Below, one piece after another: positions 1-10,977 of a stretch of DNA of 64,000 nt. Below the pieces are notes generated by a model, which saw only the letters and a program-made list of their open reading frames with translations, was not told where the DNA came from and ran no database searches. Source of the stretch: Methylobacterium durans (GTDB lineage Bacteria > Pseudomonadota > Alphaproteobacteria > Rhizobiales > Beijerinckiaceae); assembly GCF_003173715.1 (NCBI RefSeq), contig NZ_CP029550.1, positions 558,001 to 622,000 on the forward strand, given 5' to 3'. A program made the position numbers and the translations under genes. The first letter of the stretch is position 1; each line of letters opens with the position of its first letter.

Positions 1-173
1 GCGAAGGACCGCTCTACGACCGGGTCGTGGACGTGTGCGAGGAGCTGGTGAAGTTCACGCTCCTGACCCGCGAGCGGGCCGAGTATCTCGTCGACCGCTA
101 CAGCGAGCGGAAGGAGCGTGCGCCTGCGCGTCTCGGGGCCGTCGCCGACGATATCGGCTTCGTGAAGCGCTGA
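1..173 (+). CDS. C-terminal end of an unidentified protein (partial)
   Basis: An open frame enters from the left edge and stops at TGA 171-173, giving about 57 residues ending in GFVKR. The codons are strongly GC3-biased like those of the neighbours, which supports real coding. The segment is charged and probably helical ([22 protein letters not shown]). I do not recognise the family, and the upstream part is outside the window. Confidence 0.5.
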   Translation, partial: EGPLYDRVVDVCEELVKFTLLTRERAEYLVDRYSERKERAPARLGAVADDIGFVKR

Positions 174-185
174 CGGCCGTGCTGC

Positions 186-299
186 TCAGCCGATCACCCA
201 GGCTCCGAACAGAACTGCGGCGAGAAAGAGCCCGGAACTCACGGCGACGGCGACGACTTCGCGGTGTTCGAGCAGGAGGTGGTCGAGAGCAGTGGACAT
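186..299 (-). CDS. 37-residue single-pass membrane peptide
   Basis: ATG at 299-297 opens a 37-codon frame with a short polar N-terminus (MSTALDHLLLEHRE) followed by one hydrophobic span (VVAVAVSSGLFLAAVLFGAWVIG) that runs to the C-terminus. This looks like a single-pass inner-membrane microprotein with the N-terminus inside or outside undetermined. It ends 13 nt from the stop of the convergent partial gene. No function can be assigned. Longer frames starting further upstream have non-coding composition, so the internal start was chosen. Confidence 0.45.
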   Translation of the reverse strand: MSTALDHLLLEHREVVAVAVSSGLFLAAVLFGAWVIG

Positions 300-716
300 G
301 ATCGGATGGCGACAGCGAACCGAGTGGATGTGAGATCGCAGATAGCACCCGAAATCTGACCACCGTGTGAGGATAAGTGCTGACCGCGCGCTTAAAGTCC
401 GAGCGTCACACGTCTGCAACATTCGGGGCCGGCGCCCGTGCGGGCTCGTCCTGCTGCGCCCCAGAGCTGGCATGCCTCGGGAGGTCGAGCGTCTCCGGCC
501 AGCGGGTTCCGCCGCGTCGCTCTCGGCGATGTCCGGAGGCCGAATTGCCTTCGACGCCCGATCGGCGTCCCGGCGTGACCGTTCAGAGGGCGGCACGCAC
601 ACCCGCTCGGCACAGACAGGGAACGAGGATCTGTGGATCGCCGCGTCGACGCGCTCGCCTGCGCGTCGATCGTGTTCGGCCTCGCGTCGATCATCTCGAT
701 CTGCGCGATCCTCGGA
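300..716. other. Intergenic stretch without a supported gene
   Basis: Several overlapping frames are open on both strands, but all have arginine/serine-rich shadow composition. I see no RNA gene, repeat or clear terminator here. Confidence 0.4.
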
Positions 717-932
717 TCAGATGCGCGCGCCGTCATCCCTCGGCGGCTTGCCGCAGCGGAACTTCTCGACCCGCCAGCGATCGTGCATCCGCTGCCAATG
801 GGCCATCTGCGGCTGAGCGACCGTGAGGCATTGCTGCGGCGTGGTGACCTCCTCGCTGAAGAAGTGCACGCGCGTCACGCAATGGGTCGGGTTCGCAGAC
901 AGGCAGGTCAGGAAGTATAGGCCGTAGAGCAT
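717..932 (-). CDS. Small cysteine-containing conserved-type hypothetical protein
   Basis: A 71-residue protein with N-terminus MLYGLYFLTCLSANPTHC. It has spaced cysteines (about residues 10, 18, 35, 60) and a Trp/Arg-rich end (WRVEKFRC). From memory, similar 60-75 residue proteins recur in Methylobacterium and other Rhizobiales, often with the pattern C-x7-C...QC...W..C; their function is unknown. The hydrophobic start is too short for a confident signal peptide. It stands alone, and the frame has natural codon use. Confidence 0.5.
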   Translation of the reverse strand: MLYGLYFLTCLSANPTHCVTRVHFFSEEVTTPQQCLTVAQPQMAHWQRMHDRWRVEKFRCGKPPRDDGARI

Positions 933-1113
933 GCGCCATCATCCTCTGGCGTTCTGGGCGCTTCCTCTGTCGGTTCGCTATTCTTGGAACATGAACGAGC
1001 AAACGGCGTGCCGGTTGCTGTTGCGCTTCGGGCGCAACACCGTGTTTTCAAGCGACGGGACGCGCATCGCCCGCTCGGAGCGGACCGCGCATCCCGCGGC
1101 GCGACGCTCACCC

Positions 1114-1368
1114 TCAGTCGCAGATCTTGCGCACCACGAGGTCTCCGTCCGCGTCGATGAAGCGCGTGACCCGGCACGTCCTGACATAGGCGGGCACGAT
1201 CGCGACGTAGCGCGGGCCCCAGCCGAAGCCGCGTCCGAAGCCGTGATGGTGGCCGAAGCCGCCATGCCCGAAGCCTCCACGCCCGAAGCCGCGGGCGGAC
1301 GCCTCGGAGGCGCCGAGCGCCGCGGCGGCGAGCGCGAGCGCGGCGGTGAGTGTGATGAGCCGTCCCAT
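1114..1368 (-). CDS. Gly/His-rich secreted small protein
   Basis: An 84-residue product. Residues 1-25 form a typical signal peptide (MGRLITLTAALALAAAALG, cleavage after ASA). The mature part opens with a glycine-, phenylalanine- and histidine-rich segment (GFGRGGFGHGGFGHHH) and ends in a compact domain with two cysteines (RTCRVTRFIDADGD, ICD). The C-terminal pattern 'C..TRFID.DG....R.IC' resembles many small periplasmic proteins of Rhizobiales of unknown role. The His-rich segment could bind metal, which is inference. It is a single-gene unit, with a regulatory region probably in 1369-1420. Confidence 0.65.
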   Translation of the reverse strand: MGRLITLTAALALAAAALGASEASARGFGRGGFGHGGFGHHHGFGRGFGWGPRYVAIVPAYVRTCRVTRFIDADGDLVVRKICD

Positions 1369-1853
1369 GATCGTGCCTCCTCGTGGATGAGCCGATGGAT
1401 TCGGCTCGCCTGTCCTGAATGGCCGAGGGGCATGCGCCGCACCGTGACCCGGATCACGGAGGTTTCGCGGGCCGAAACCGCAGGCGTCGCGATCGAGGGG
1501 GCCGGGATCCGCGCGAAAAGAACCCGCCGCGGCAGAGGGGGCTCGGCCGGGCGGGTCGAAGAGCTGTCACAGAGTGCGGCAAGCCGCGCTGCGTACTCTG
1601 CCGCAGGGCGCGGGCGGGTCAATCGGGCCCGAACGGTTCGTCTGCCACCGCACGACGGAAAAGCCCCGCGAGCCGTGGCACCGCGGGGCGAAAGGTTTCA
1701 CGACCTCTCCATCGGGCCGCGGATCGTCCGGCATCGCTCGACGCAGGGTCGGTGTGCGGGATCGTCGGGGGCGCCTCAGGTCGCGGGCCGACCATCCGCG
1801 AGGCGGGTTAACCGGAGGTTAAACCGCCGCGTGACGGTCGGCGCGGGCGTTCC
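1369..1853. other. Intergenic region holding a minus-strand terminator
   Basis: About 485 bases between two minus-strand genes. The only structure recognised is the hairpin at 1659-1689. No ORF with coding composition was found. Confidence 0.5.
1659..1689 (-). terminator. Rho-independent terminator
   Basis: GCCCCGCG at 1663-1670 pairs perfectly with CGCGGGGC at 1682-1689 around an 11-nt loop. Read on the minus strand, the stem is followed by TTTTCC, so it would terminate transcription arriving from the gene at 1854-2255. Confidence 0.6.
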
Positions 1854-2255
1854 TCAGGCCTGCGAGCGCTTGCGCTCGGCGCGGCCGGACTTCGTGTGCG
1901 GCCGGCTGCTCTGGCCGCGCCTTCCCCTCAACCCCTCCTGACCCCGCGCCGGCTCGCGCGGAGCGGGCGCGGCGCTGCGCTCCTGCACGGAGATCGGGGT
2001 GAATTGCCGCCGCGGCTGGTCCGCCACCAGGGCGAGGGCTTGGCTGAGCAGTGTCGGCAGCGTGTCCGCGTGCTTCAGGTCGCTCCAGGATACCGTCGCC
2101 ATGCGACCGCACAGGAAATCGTTCGACACGATCGTCAGGCCGATCGTGGTGAAGCGGAGCTCGACGACGATGCCGGTCTTCTCGCGAATGGCCTGGGTCT
2201 GTGCCCAGGCGGTCTCCAGCATGGTGGCGAGCGCCTCCTGCGTGTGGTCCGCCAT
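1854..2255 (-). CDS. Hypothetical protein with basic C-terminal tail
   Basis: 133 residues. Residues 1-90 look like a folded alpha/beta domain (MADHTQEALATMLETAWAQ; ELRFTTIGLTIVSNDFLCG). The last 45 residues are a low-complexity, arginine-rich tail (RGQEGLRGRRGQ...RAERKRSQA) that might contact nucleic acid. There is no signal peptide. I do not recognise the family. It is transcribed toward the terminator at 1659-1689. Confidence 0.55.
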   Translation of the reverse strand: MADHTQEALATMLETAWAQTQAIREKTGIVVELRFTTIGLTIVSNDFLCGRMATVSWSDLKHADTLPTLLSQALALVADQPRRQFTPISVQERSAAPAPREPARGQEGLRGRRGQSSRPHTKSGRAERKRSQA

Positions 2256-2368
2256 ACGCCTCTCCTACGCTACGCCCACGCCACTACCTGTCTCAGGGTA
2301 GGCGGTCGCACGTGGCAAGAAAGTGGCTTTGCCTGAATGGGTTAGGTATCGTACCGGCTGTTGCCCGC

Positions 2369-3496
2369 TCACGCCGCCACGTTCGCCGTCTCGGCCGCGA
2401 GCCAGTCGATCACCGCGCTCAGGGCCTGCCGCTCGCTCCGGCCGTCCTTGAGGGCGGCCTCGTAGGTCGCGACCTGGATGTCGGCGCTGGAGCCGCGGCG
2501 GACGATCTGGCGGGCGTGCTCGCATTCCGCCCGGCAGCCGAGGGCCTCCGCGTCCTCCTCGGTCAGGGCGAGCGTCGCGTCGAGCGCCTTGCGGAGCGGG
2601 ACGGCGCCGAGGCTCGCCTCGTCGATCAGCGTCGCGTGCACGCCGTCGCGCTCGACGCGCCACAGGTTCTCCATGACGAAGCCGCGCGAGGCGCCGGTCA
2701 TCCGCGCGTGCAGGTCGGGCCGGCGGTCGAGGAGCCGGACGAGGCAGCGGTAGAGCGCGGCGATCGTGAGGGTGTCCTCCAGCCGCGTGCAGCTGTCGGC
2801 GACGCGGAGCTCGAGGGTGGGGTAGCGGATCGAGGGGCGGACCTGCCACCAGAAATAGGTCGGGTCCTTGACGGCGCCGGCCTTCGTCATGCCCGCGACG
2901 TAGCGGTCGAAATCCGCCGCGTCGTCGAAGAGTTCGGGAAGGCCGGTCCGCGGCAACTCGGCGTAGGCCCGCAGGCGGTAGCCGGCCAGCCCGGTCCGGC
3001 GCTTCTCGAAGAACGGCGAGGAGGTCGAGAGCGCGAGGAGCACCGGCAGGAACGGCATCAGGCGCTTCATCGTGTCGACCCGTCTCTCGGGGCGCGGCAC
3101 CTCGACATGGACGTGCAGGCCGCAGACGACGGAGCGCCGCCCGACGATCTGCAGATCCTCCATCATCGCCTCGTAGCGCGCCTTCTGGGTCTGCTTCTGG
3201 TCCGGCCAGGATGCAGTCGGGTGCGTGCCGGCGGCGAAGACGAGGAGCCCGTGCCGGCGACCGATCTCCGCGAGGCCGGCACGCAGAGCCGCGAGGCCGG
3301 CGCGGGCCTCCGCGAAGCGCGCAGCGGGCGGCGTGCAGATCTCGACCTGATTCTTGAGGAGTTCCCGCTCGACGGATTTCAGGCGCCTCTGCGCCTCGTC
3401 GTGGAAGGCCGAGACCGAGCGCTGCGGGGCGGCCCGCGTCCGGGCGCTGGCCAGGAACATCTCCTCCTCGATCCCGAACCTGTACGCCTCAGCCAT
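2369..3496 (-). CDS. ybdK: YbdK-family carboxylate-amine ligase (glutamate-cysteine ligase-like, GCS2)
   Basis: The protein begins MAEAYRFGIEEEMFLA; 'FGIEEE' is the N-terminal signature of the GCS2/YbdK family. Further family motifs are NQVEICTPPA, an HP-containing loop (GTHPTASWPDQ), CGLHVHVEVP (metal/ATP site) and PTLELRVADSCT. The 375-residue length matches YbdK. YbdK enzymes have weak gamma-glutamylcysteine ligase activity; the true substrate is unknown, so this is not the main glutathione enzyme. The frame extends 22 codons further up, but those lack homology and ATG 3496 places the conserved motif at the N-terminus. It lies downstream of the hybrid kinase on the same strand, with about 120 nt between them. 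Confidence 0.85.
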   Translation of the reverse strand: MAEAYRFGIEEEMFLASARTRAAPQRSVSAFHDEAQRRLKSVERELLKNQVEICTPPAARFAEARAGLAALRAGLAEIGRRHGLLVFAAGTHPTASWPDQKQTQKARYEAMMEDLQIVGRRSVVCGLHVHVEVPRPERRVDTMKRLMPFLPVLLALSTSSPFFEKRRTGLAGYRLRAYAELPRTGLPELFDDAADFDRYVAGMTKAGAVKDPTYFWWQVRPSIRYPTLELRVADSCTRLEDTLTIAALYRCLVRLLDRRPDLHARMTGASRGFVMENLWRVERDGVHATLIDEASLGAVPLRKALDATLALTEEDAEALGCRAECEHARQIVRRGSSADIQVATYEAALKDGRSERQALSAVIDWLAAETANVAA

Positions 3497-3616
3497 CCGC
3501 CCATCCCCCAGCGCCAAGCTCAACGGCTGTAACTGACGGATGTAACGATCGGTTCGATCCAACCAGAACGAGACGCGGCGGCCCGCTTCGCGGATCGGAG
3601 CGCGCCGAACCGGACC

Positions 3617-6409
<2,793 letters not shown>

Positions 6410-6594
6410 GCTGCCGCTCCTCGATGATCACTTGCAGAACGGATGCATGGCTCAACTTTTGATTGTCAATCCTGAACCATCCTGACCCAGTGCAGGAGCC
6501 CGGGTTTGTCGGCATGCGTGGCCGCGCGGTCGCTCGGCGGAACGGAGCGACGCACCCTCCACCATCCGTCGAGGCCCGACCCCATCTCTCGGAC

Positions 6595-6843
6595 ATGCCG
6601 GCCCGAGCGCGCGACCCGAGCGATCTTCTGAGACGTCTGGGACGCAACGTCCGCCGCCTGCGCCTGTCGCTCGGCCTGTCGATCGACGATCTCGCCTTTC
6701 TCTCCGATCTCGATCCCGAGCGGCTTCTCGCCGTCGAGGGCGGCGACGGCGCGGAACTCGATCTCGCCGCTCTCGTGCGGCTCGCCTGGGCGCTCGGCGT
6801 CGACGCGGAGGATCTGATCGGGCGGCATTCCGGCGCGAGCTGA
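6595..6843 (+). CDS. XRE-type helix-turn-helix protein
   Basis: About 82 residues. A helix-turn-helix of the Cro/C1 type covers most of the protein (LLRRLGRNVRRLRLSLGLSIDDLAFLS, then LVRLAWALGVDAEDLIG). ATG 6595 is preferred over the earlier start at 6463 because residues encoded before it have no domain character. It is divergent from the hybrid kinase, and the shared 186-nt region may carry both promoters. The target is unknown; autoregulation or control of the kinase gene is possible. Confidence 0.6.
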   Translation: MPARARDPSDLLRRLGRNVRRLRLSLGLSIDDLAFLSDLDPERLLAVEGGDGAELDLAALVRLAWALGVDAEDLIGRHSGAS

Positions 6844-6888
6844 ACCGGACGGGGCGACGCGGCGTTATCGTCCCGATGGAGGTGCTGG

Positions 6889-7185
6889 ATGACCTCTCGA
6901 TCCCTGGTCGCCGTCGCGCTCGTCCTCGCGACGCCCGCGATCGCCGCATCCGCGGCGGAGCGGGCCCGGCCGGCGCCCCCGGCCGGCATGGCCCTCACGA
7001 TTCCCTGGCAGGGTATGGCGCTGGTCGCGGACGGCGCACGGCCGCCTGCCGGCGGCTTCCGCAATGCCAACCTGACACCTCCCGTCCATTCGGCGAAGCC
7101 GATACCCCCTCCCGGCCGGCTTCCCGACCAGAGAACCGGCCCGAAGCGGGATCACGTCGTGCGCGACATCTGCATCGGATGCTGA
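6889..7185 (+). CDS. Secreted hypothetical protein
   Basis: 98 residues with a good signal peptide (MTSRSLVAVALVLATPAIAASA) and a proline-rich, disordered mature part ending in CIGC. A strong ribosome-binding sequence, GGAGG at about 6880, lies 5-6 nt before the ATG. The mature region carries repeats of PPA/GG character but no known domain. Confidence 0.55.
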   Translation: MTSRSLVAVALVLATPAIAASAAERARPAPPAGMALTIPWQGMALVADGARPPAGGFRNANLTPPVHSAKPIPPPGRLPDQRTGPKRDHVVRDICIGC

Positions 7186-7380
7186 TCCGGACTGTCGCCG
7201 CGCTGCGACCGCCGCGTTGCATCGGCGCGGATCGCTCATGGGAAGGTCGCGTGACCACGGTACGCAGACGCACGCAGGTCCGGCGTCCATGATTCCTGCG
7301 GATGTCCGACGTTCGTTTGTTCAGGCAAGGTCAGGAAGTAACACGGCTCGTCCGTCCGCGGATGCACTGTCGGCGCTGAC

Positions 7381-7500
7381 ATGGACGATGATCGGAAAAT
7401 CTCTGGAGAGCGCGAGCCCGGCACCCGCCTCATCCTGCTCCTCGTGCTGGTGATGGTCGTCATCATCCTCTACGGCGTGGCACTGATGACCCTCGACTGA
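7381..7500 (+). CDS. 39-residue single-pass membrane peptide
   Basis: ATG 7381 to TGA 7500 encodes a charged head (MDDDRKISGEREPGTR) followed by a strongly hydrophobic helix (LILLLVLVMVVIILYGVAL). This is the architecture of a type of inner-membrane microprotein that is common next to membrane stress genes. The opposite strand is open over the same bases, but its product is Ser/Arg-rich shadow sequence. The function is unknown. Confidence 0.45.
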   Translation: MDDDRKISGEREPGTRLILLLVLVMVVIILYGVALMTLD

Positions 7501-7789
7501 CCCTCCGACGCGCTTCATCAGTTATAGGAAAGGCCCCCAGGCGCGCCATTACAAAGCGAGACGAAACGACTAGGCTGTGTGAAGACATTCCGATATGATA
7601 GATTTTGCTCTGCGGAGGACGGGATGAACCGTTTCACTCTAGGCGAAGTTCGTCGGCGTATCACGTTCCTTCTCAGTTGCATGAACCGCTCAATCACCGC
7701 GGACAATCCCTTGGGCTCCGCACAGGCGGGATGAGGTTCTGCAGAAAAACAGGATTACAAATTATCAAGAGCTTGTGTGTGGGTTCAAG
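7501..7789. other. Low-GC junction region upstream of the glycosyltransferase
   Basis: Base composition drops abruptly here relative to the preceding 7.5 kb. I see no gene or RNA. It probably holds the promoter of the glycosyltransferase gene and the left junction of acquired DNA. Confidence 0.35.
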
Positions 7790-8935
7790 ATGCGAATTGC
7801 GCATATAATAACCGGACTTGAGGTCGGCGGTGCAGAGTCGTTCCTTTCCCGATTGCTTGTGCCATTGTCAGCGCGCCATAGCTGTGAAGTGATCTCGCTA
7901 ACGACACGCGGTCATTTTGCTTCACGCATCGAAGCAAGTGGCACACCTGTTCGAGCACTCGGGATGACTGCAGCATCGGCGCCGGTCAAGCTGATTGAAC
8001 TGGTTCGATATTTGCGCAAAAGCCGACCTGATGCAGTTCACACGTGGATGTACCATGCAGATCTCTTGGGCGGGGTAGCGGCTCGCTTGGCCGGGGTTCC
8101 TGCGGTATTCTGGAACGTGCGATTGACAAAACTTGCAGCAGAACACAACAAGCGCAGCACGATTCAGGTGGCGCGAGCCAGCGCTCTGCTTTCGAAAGTA
8201 GTTCCCGATAAGATCGTCTGTTGCGCGACTGCAGCACGGGACTCACATGTCAAGATGGGGTATGATGCTCGGAAGATGCTAGTCATTCCTAATGGGATCG
8301 ACACGGAACGGTTTCGTCCGGATTCGAATGCACGGCGCGTATGTCGCGCTACGATTGGTGCAACGGACCAAACCCCGGTCGTTGGCATGGTAGGACGTTT
8401 CAATCCACAGAAGAACTACCGTGGTTTTCTTGAAATGGCTGCGGCTTTGCTGAAGCGTCATCCCGAGACGATTTTCGTGCTCGCTGGTCCTGGCGTAGAG
8501 GAGTCCAACCCGACAATTCGGGAGTGGATCGCTGAATTCGATCTTGCCTCACGTATTCGTCTGCTCGGTGTCAGGTCTGATCTCGAGCTCGTGCTTCCTG
8601 GTCTTGATGTTTTTGTCTCCTCATCTCATGACGAGGGTTTCCCCAACGCGGTTGCGGAGGCTATGGCTTGCGGTGTGCCCGCGGTCGTAACGGACGCTGG
8701 CGACTCGGCGCATGTTGTAGGCGCGACAGGGATTTGTGTGCCAGTTAATGACCCGGATAAGCTGTGTTCCGCCCTGGATAACCTTCTCGGCGAGGGTGAC
8801 GAACTTACGGCGCGGGGGGCGAGTGCGCGGTTGCGTATTATCAGAGAATTTAGTCTCGCCACTGCTGCTTCCAGCTATATCAGTCTTTATGAAAGTGGTT
8901 GCCATGATGATGTGGCACATCAAGCGAACGCATAG
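7790..8935 (+). CDS. Glycosyltransferase family 4 (GT-B fold)
   Basis: 381 residues from ATG 7790. The N-terminal Rossmann domain begins MRIAHIITGLEVGGAES, the classic GT4 opening with a glycine-rich acceptor-side loop. The C-terminal domain starts near VVGMVGRFNPQKN and contains VFVSSSHDEGFPNAVAEAMACGVPAV, the conserved EX7E motif that binds the nucleotide-sugar donor. It probably transfers a hexose during polysaccharide or lipid-linked glycan synthesis at the cytoplasmic face. No other polysaccharide genes adjoin. The base composition is clearly poorer in GC than the surroundings, and a degenerate IS lies directly downstream, so recent acquisition is likely. A start six codons upstream is possible. 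Confidence 0.85.
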   Translation: MRIAHIITGLEVGGAESFLSRLLVPLSARHSCEVISLTTRGHFASRIEASGTPVRALGMTAASAPVKLIELVRYLRKSRPDAVHTWMYHADLLGGVAARLAGVPAVFWNVRLTKLAAEHNKRSTIQVARASALLSKVVPDKIVCCATAARDSHVKMGYDARKMLVIPNGIDTERFRPDSNARRVCRATIGATDQTPVVGMVGRFNPQKNYRGFLEMAAALLKRHPETIFVLAGPGVEESNPTIREWIAEFDLASRIRLLGVRSDLELVLPGLDVFVSSSHDEGFPNAVAEAMACGVPAVVTDAGDSAHVVGATGICVPVNDPDKLCSALDNLLGEGDELTARGASARLRIIREFSLATAASSYISLYESGCHDDVAHQANA

Positions 8936-8971
8936 CAGCGGGGATTCATCTTTGATGGTACCATCAGTTCA

Positions 8972-9328
8972 GAGCCCGTCCGATAAGGGTGCGAGGCGGG
9001 GCTGATTGGCCGGTATTACGCCTCTCGCGCCGGACCTTCCCTTGCATCGCGAAGCCTTTCGCTCATGCGGGCTATGCCGGTGACAGGCCAGCCACCGCCA
9101 CGATCATCGCCGTCGAGATCGTGCGCAAGCCGCACGATCAGGTCGGCTTTGCCGTGCGTGCACAAAGATGAGTGATTGAGCGGTTCTTCGCCTGGATCCG
9201 TCGCAACCGACGCCTCTGGAAAGACACGGAGGCCACGCTCGCCTCGGCCAAAGCCGTCCTCTACGCCGCAGCCCTCATGATCCTCGTCCGACGCCTCGCC
9301 CGATCGGACTGACTTCTTGGACGGACTC
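8972..9328 (+). mobile_element. Internally deleted IS5-like insertion sequence (about 357 bp)
   Basis: Imperfect terminal inverted repeats match at 13 of 16 positions: GAGCCCGTCCGATAAG at 8972-8987 and, read from the right end, GAGTCCGTCCAAGAAG at 9328-9313. They are flanked by a 3-bp direct repeat TCA at 8969-8971 and 9329-9331, fitting the TNA target duplications of several IS5 subgroups. Only the C-terminal part of a transposase is left. A full IS5-family element is usually 0.8-1.3 kb, so most of the interior is missing. Confidence 0.75.
8989..9312 (+). pseudogene. IS5-family transposase remnant with a nonsense codon
   Basis: The readable part starts near 9040 with FAHAGYAGDRP, continues EIVRKPHDQVGF, then hits TGA at 9169-9171, and resumes in the same frame as VIERFFAWIRRNRRL...AALMILVRRLARSD to TGA 9310-9312. 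In intact relatives the residue at the stop is Trp (RWVIERF or RWVVERT), so a TGG to TGA change explains it. The catalytic Glu of the DDE triad lies in the ERF/ERT motif just after the stop. The N-terminal half with the two Asp residues is deleted, so the protein cannot be active. Confidence 0.75.
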
Positions 9329-9736
9329 TCAGAGCGCCTTGCAGGTTCCGTAGCTGAACTTGATGTCAGTCGGATCCTCGGGGTTCAACTGGGACTTCGC
9401 GAACTTGAAGCGGGAGAGGTCGAGGGTGAAAAAGTTCGTGGCGTTCTGGCACTTGATCGTGTTGGTTCGCCGGCGGCCCTCACCGCGGTAGTATACTTCC
9501 TGGCATTCGTAGAATTCTGTTCTCCCCGCGAAGATTAAATTTAGCATCTCGCGGTTGAGGATCAGCGAAAAGGTTCGTGACGGCACCGGTTCCGGCTTGA
9601 CGGCATGTGCCGGATCGGCCTGAGCGAGACCGATGGCCACCTCTTCTTCGCAGAGGAGCGCCCGGCGCGCCTGCGACAAGGATGGAAGCGTGCCGAGCAA
9701 TGCGAGCACGAGCGCGATGCCGATCACCACTTTCAT
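9329..9736 (-). CDS. Secreted hypothetical protein whose stop codon is an IS target site
   Basis: 135 residues. A signal peptide covers about residues 1-23 (MKVVIGIALVLALLGTLPSLSQA). The mature region has cysteines at LLCEEE, FYECQEV, IKCQN and YGTCKAL, suggesting two disulfides in the periplasm. The family is not recognised. The TGA stop is read from TCA 9329-9331, which is also the right-hand copy of the target duplication of the adjacent IS. Insertion therefore left the coding sequence intact but separated it from its original 3' flank. Confidence 0.6.
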   Translation of the reverse strand: MKVVIGIALVLALLGTLPSLSQARRALLCEEEVAIGLAQADPAHAVKPEPVPSRTFSLILNREMLNLIFAGRTEFYECQEVYYRGEGRRRTNTIKCQNATNFFTLDLSRFKFAKSQLNPEDPTDIKFSYGTCKAL

Positions 9737-10039
9737 GTGGTCCCCTCACGCGGCGTTCGCCGTCTGTGGCCCCGAAATGTCTTAGCGCAGGGGACTGGGG
9801 TTTGTCTTGATGATCGAAAGTATTAGTGCGGTGTCTCAAATCGTAACTTGGATCAGTTTATGGAGACGATTGTTCTGTTCGTACGGACCCTAAATCATGG
9901 ATCGGACGCGGCGGCCCCGGTCCGCCATGTGCGGCGAAGCACAGCCGGACGGCGTTCCCACCGAGGAAGATGGCTGCAAGGGAACGCTTGGGGCGCCGCG
10001 CTTCGGCCCGTCGGTCCGGCTCGCACCGAGGAGGCTCGC
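9737..10039. other. Intergenic stretch between divergent small genes
   Basis: No coding composition or RNA structure was recognised. The A/T-richer part at about 9800-9860 is a plausible place for the promoters of the genes on either side. Confidence 0.3.
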
Positions 10040-10189
10040 ATGTCGATTGCCCGCCCGTTTCGCTGGTTGCTCGCCCTGGTCGCCCTTGTGGTCCCGGCCG
10101 TCGCCGCAAGCTGTCGCGACGCCAAGCTCGGCGTCGATGGCGCCACCGAGCAGGCGGCCGCGAGCGTCGTCTTCCGGCACTACATCTGA
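10040..10189 (+). CDS. 49-residue secreted peptide
   Basis: ATG 10040 follows GAGGAGG with about 6 nt spacing. The product has a signal sequence (MSIARPFRWLLALVALVVPAVA) followed by ASC, so it could be a small lipoprotein or an exported peptide; the mature part is about 25 residues. The composition is GC3-biased. It is short, so false-positive risk is real. Confidence 0.4.
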   Translation: MSIARPFRWLLALVALVVPAVAASCRDAKLGVDGATEQAAASVVFRHYI

Positions 10190-10357
10190 GAGACGCTCGC
10201 CGGCCCGGCCGCGTGCCGGCACGTCCCGCGCGACATCATCCGCGCACGAGGCAGGTGCTCTGACATCATCGGCGCGCGGGGCGCGCATTTGGGGTGACGG
10301 GCCTCACGCAGCCCGTTCCCCCGCGCCTGTCGCCCCGCGCCCCGACGGCGCGGCCGG

Positions 10358-10699
10358 TCACCAGCGGTGATGCCAGCCCCAGCCAGCGTGCCGGTAGCCC
10401 CATCCGTAGGGGCGATGCCAGCCGACCGGCCGGTAGCCGCCCCAGCGATGCCAGCGCGGACCGTACCAGCCGACCCGGCGATACCCCCACCGGTGCCAGC
10501 GCGGACCGTACCAGCCGACGCGCCGGTACCCGTAGAAGGCGGGGCGATAGACGATCGGCCTGTAGAACGCGTTCGGGCGGCAATACCCATAGAATCCGCG
10601 GTGGAAGCCGGGCCCGCAACCGCCGCGCGCTTCCGCGGCGCCGCTGATCATCATCGTGCCGAGCGCGAGAGCCGCGGCTCCCGCAAGCTTCAGTCTCAT
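10358..10699 (-). CDS. GCG-type Gly/Tyr/Trp/His-rich secreted protein with internal repeats
   Basis: 113 residues: signal peptide 1-25 (ending EARG), then a conserved head 'GCGPGFHRGFYGYCRPN' with two cysteines, and a tail of aromatic/basic repeats. A 15-residue unit, YRRVGWYGPRWHRWG, occurs twice in tandem. Proteins with this head and a WGP/HRWG tail are abundant in Methylobacterium and Bradyrhizobium; they are annotated as hypothetical or 'GCG_CRPN' proteins and are presumed to be surface or periplasmic. No enzymatic motif is present. Confidence 0.7.
   Translation of the reverse strand: MRLKLAGAAALALGTMMISGAAEARGGCGPGFHRGFYGYCRPNAFYRPIVYRPAFYGYRRVGWYGPRWHRWGYRRVGWYGPRWHRWGGYRPVGWHRPYGWGYRHAGWGWHHRW
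10449..10519. repeat. 26-bp direct repeat inside the Trp/His-rich gene
   Basis: The 26-bp sequence starting TGCCAGCGCGGACC occurs perfectly at 10449-10474 and again at 10494-10519, a 45-bp period (15 codons). It encodes the tandem protein repeat. Confidence 0.8.
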
Positions 10700-10977
10700 G
10701 AGCTATTCCTCCGTTCGTTTTGCTTGGAACGGCGCGCTGTTCATTTCGTTTCGACATGAACGCGATTTAATGTTTCTGTTCGTTGCTGACGAAGTGCGGT
10801 GACTCCGAATACGCGCGAAGTGCAGGCAAGCTCTGCCGTCGCTTCCGGTCGCCGGATCGCGGACCGGCATTGATGATCCGCGATCCGCCGGAGATGCGAA
10901 GCTCGGCGGAACCTGCGGGCCCGCGCCTGGTTGTCGTCGCGTTTGCGCCTCCCCGCGGACAGGCTCGAGGGTTGCAC

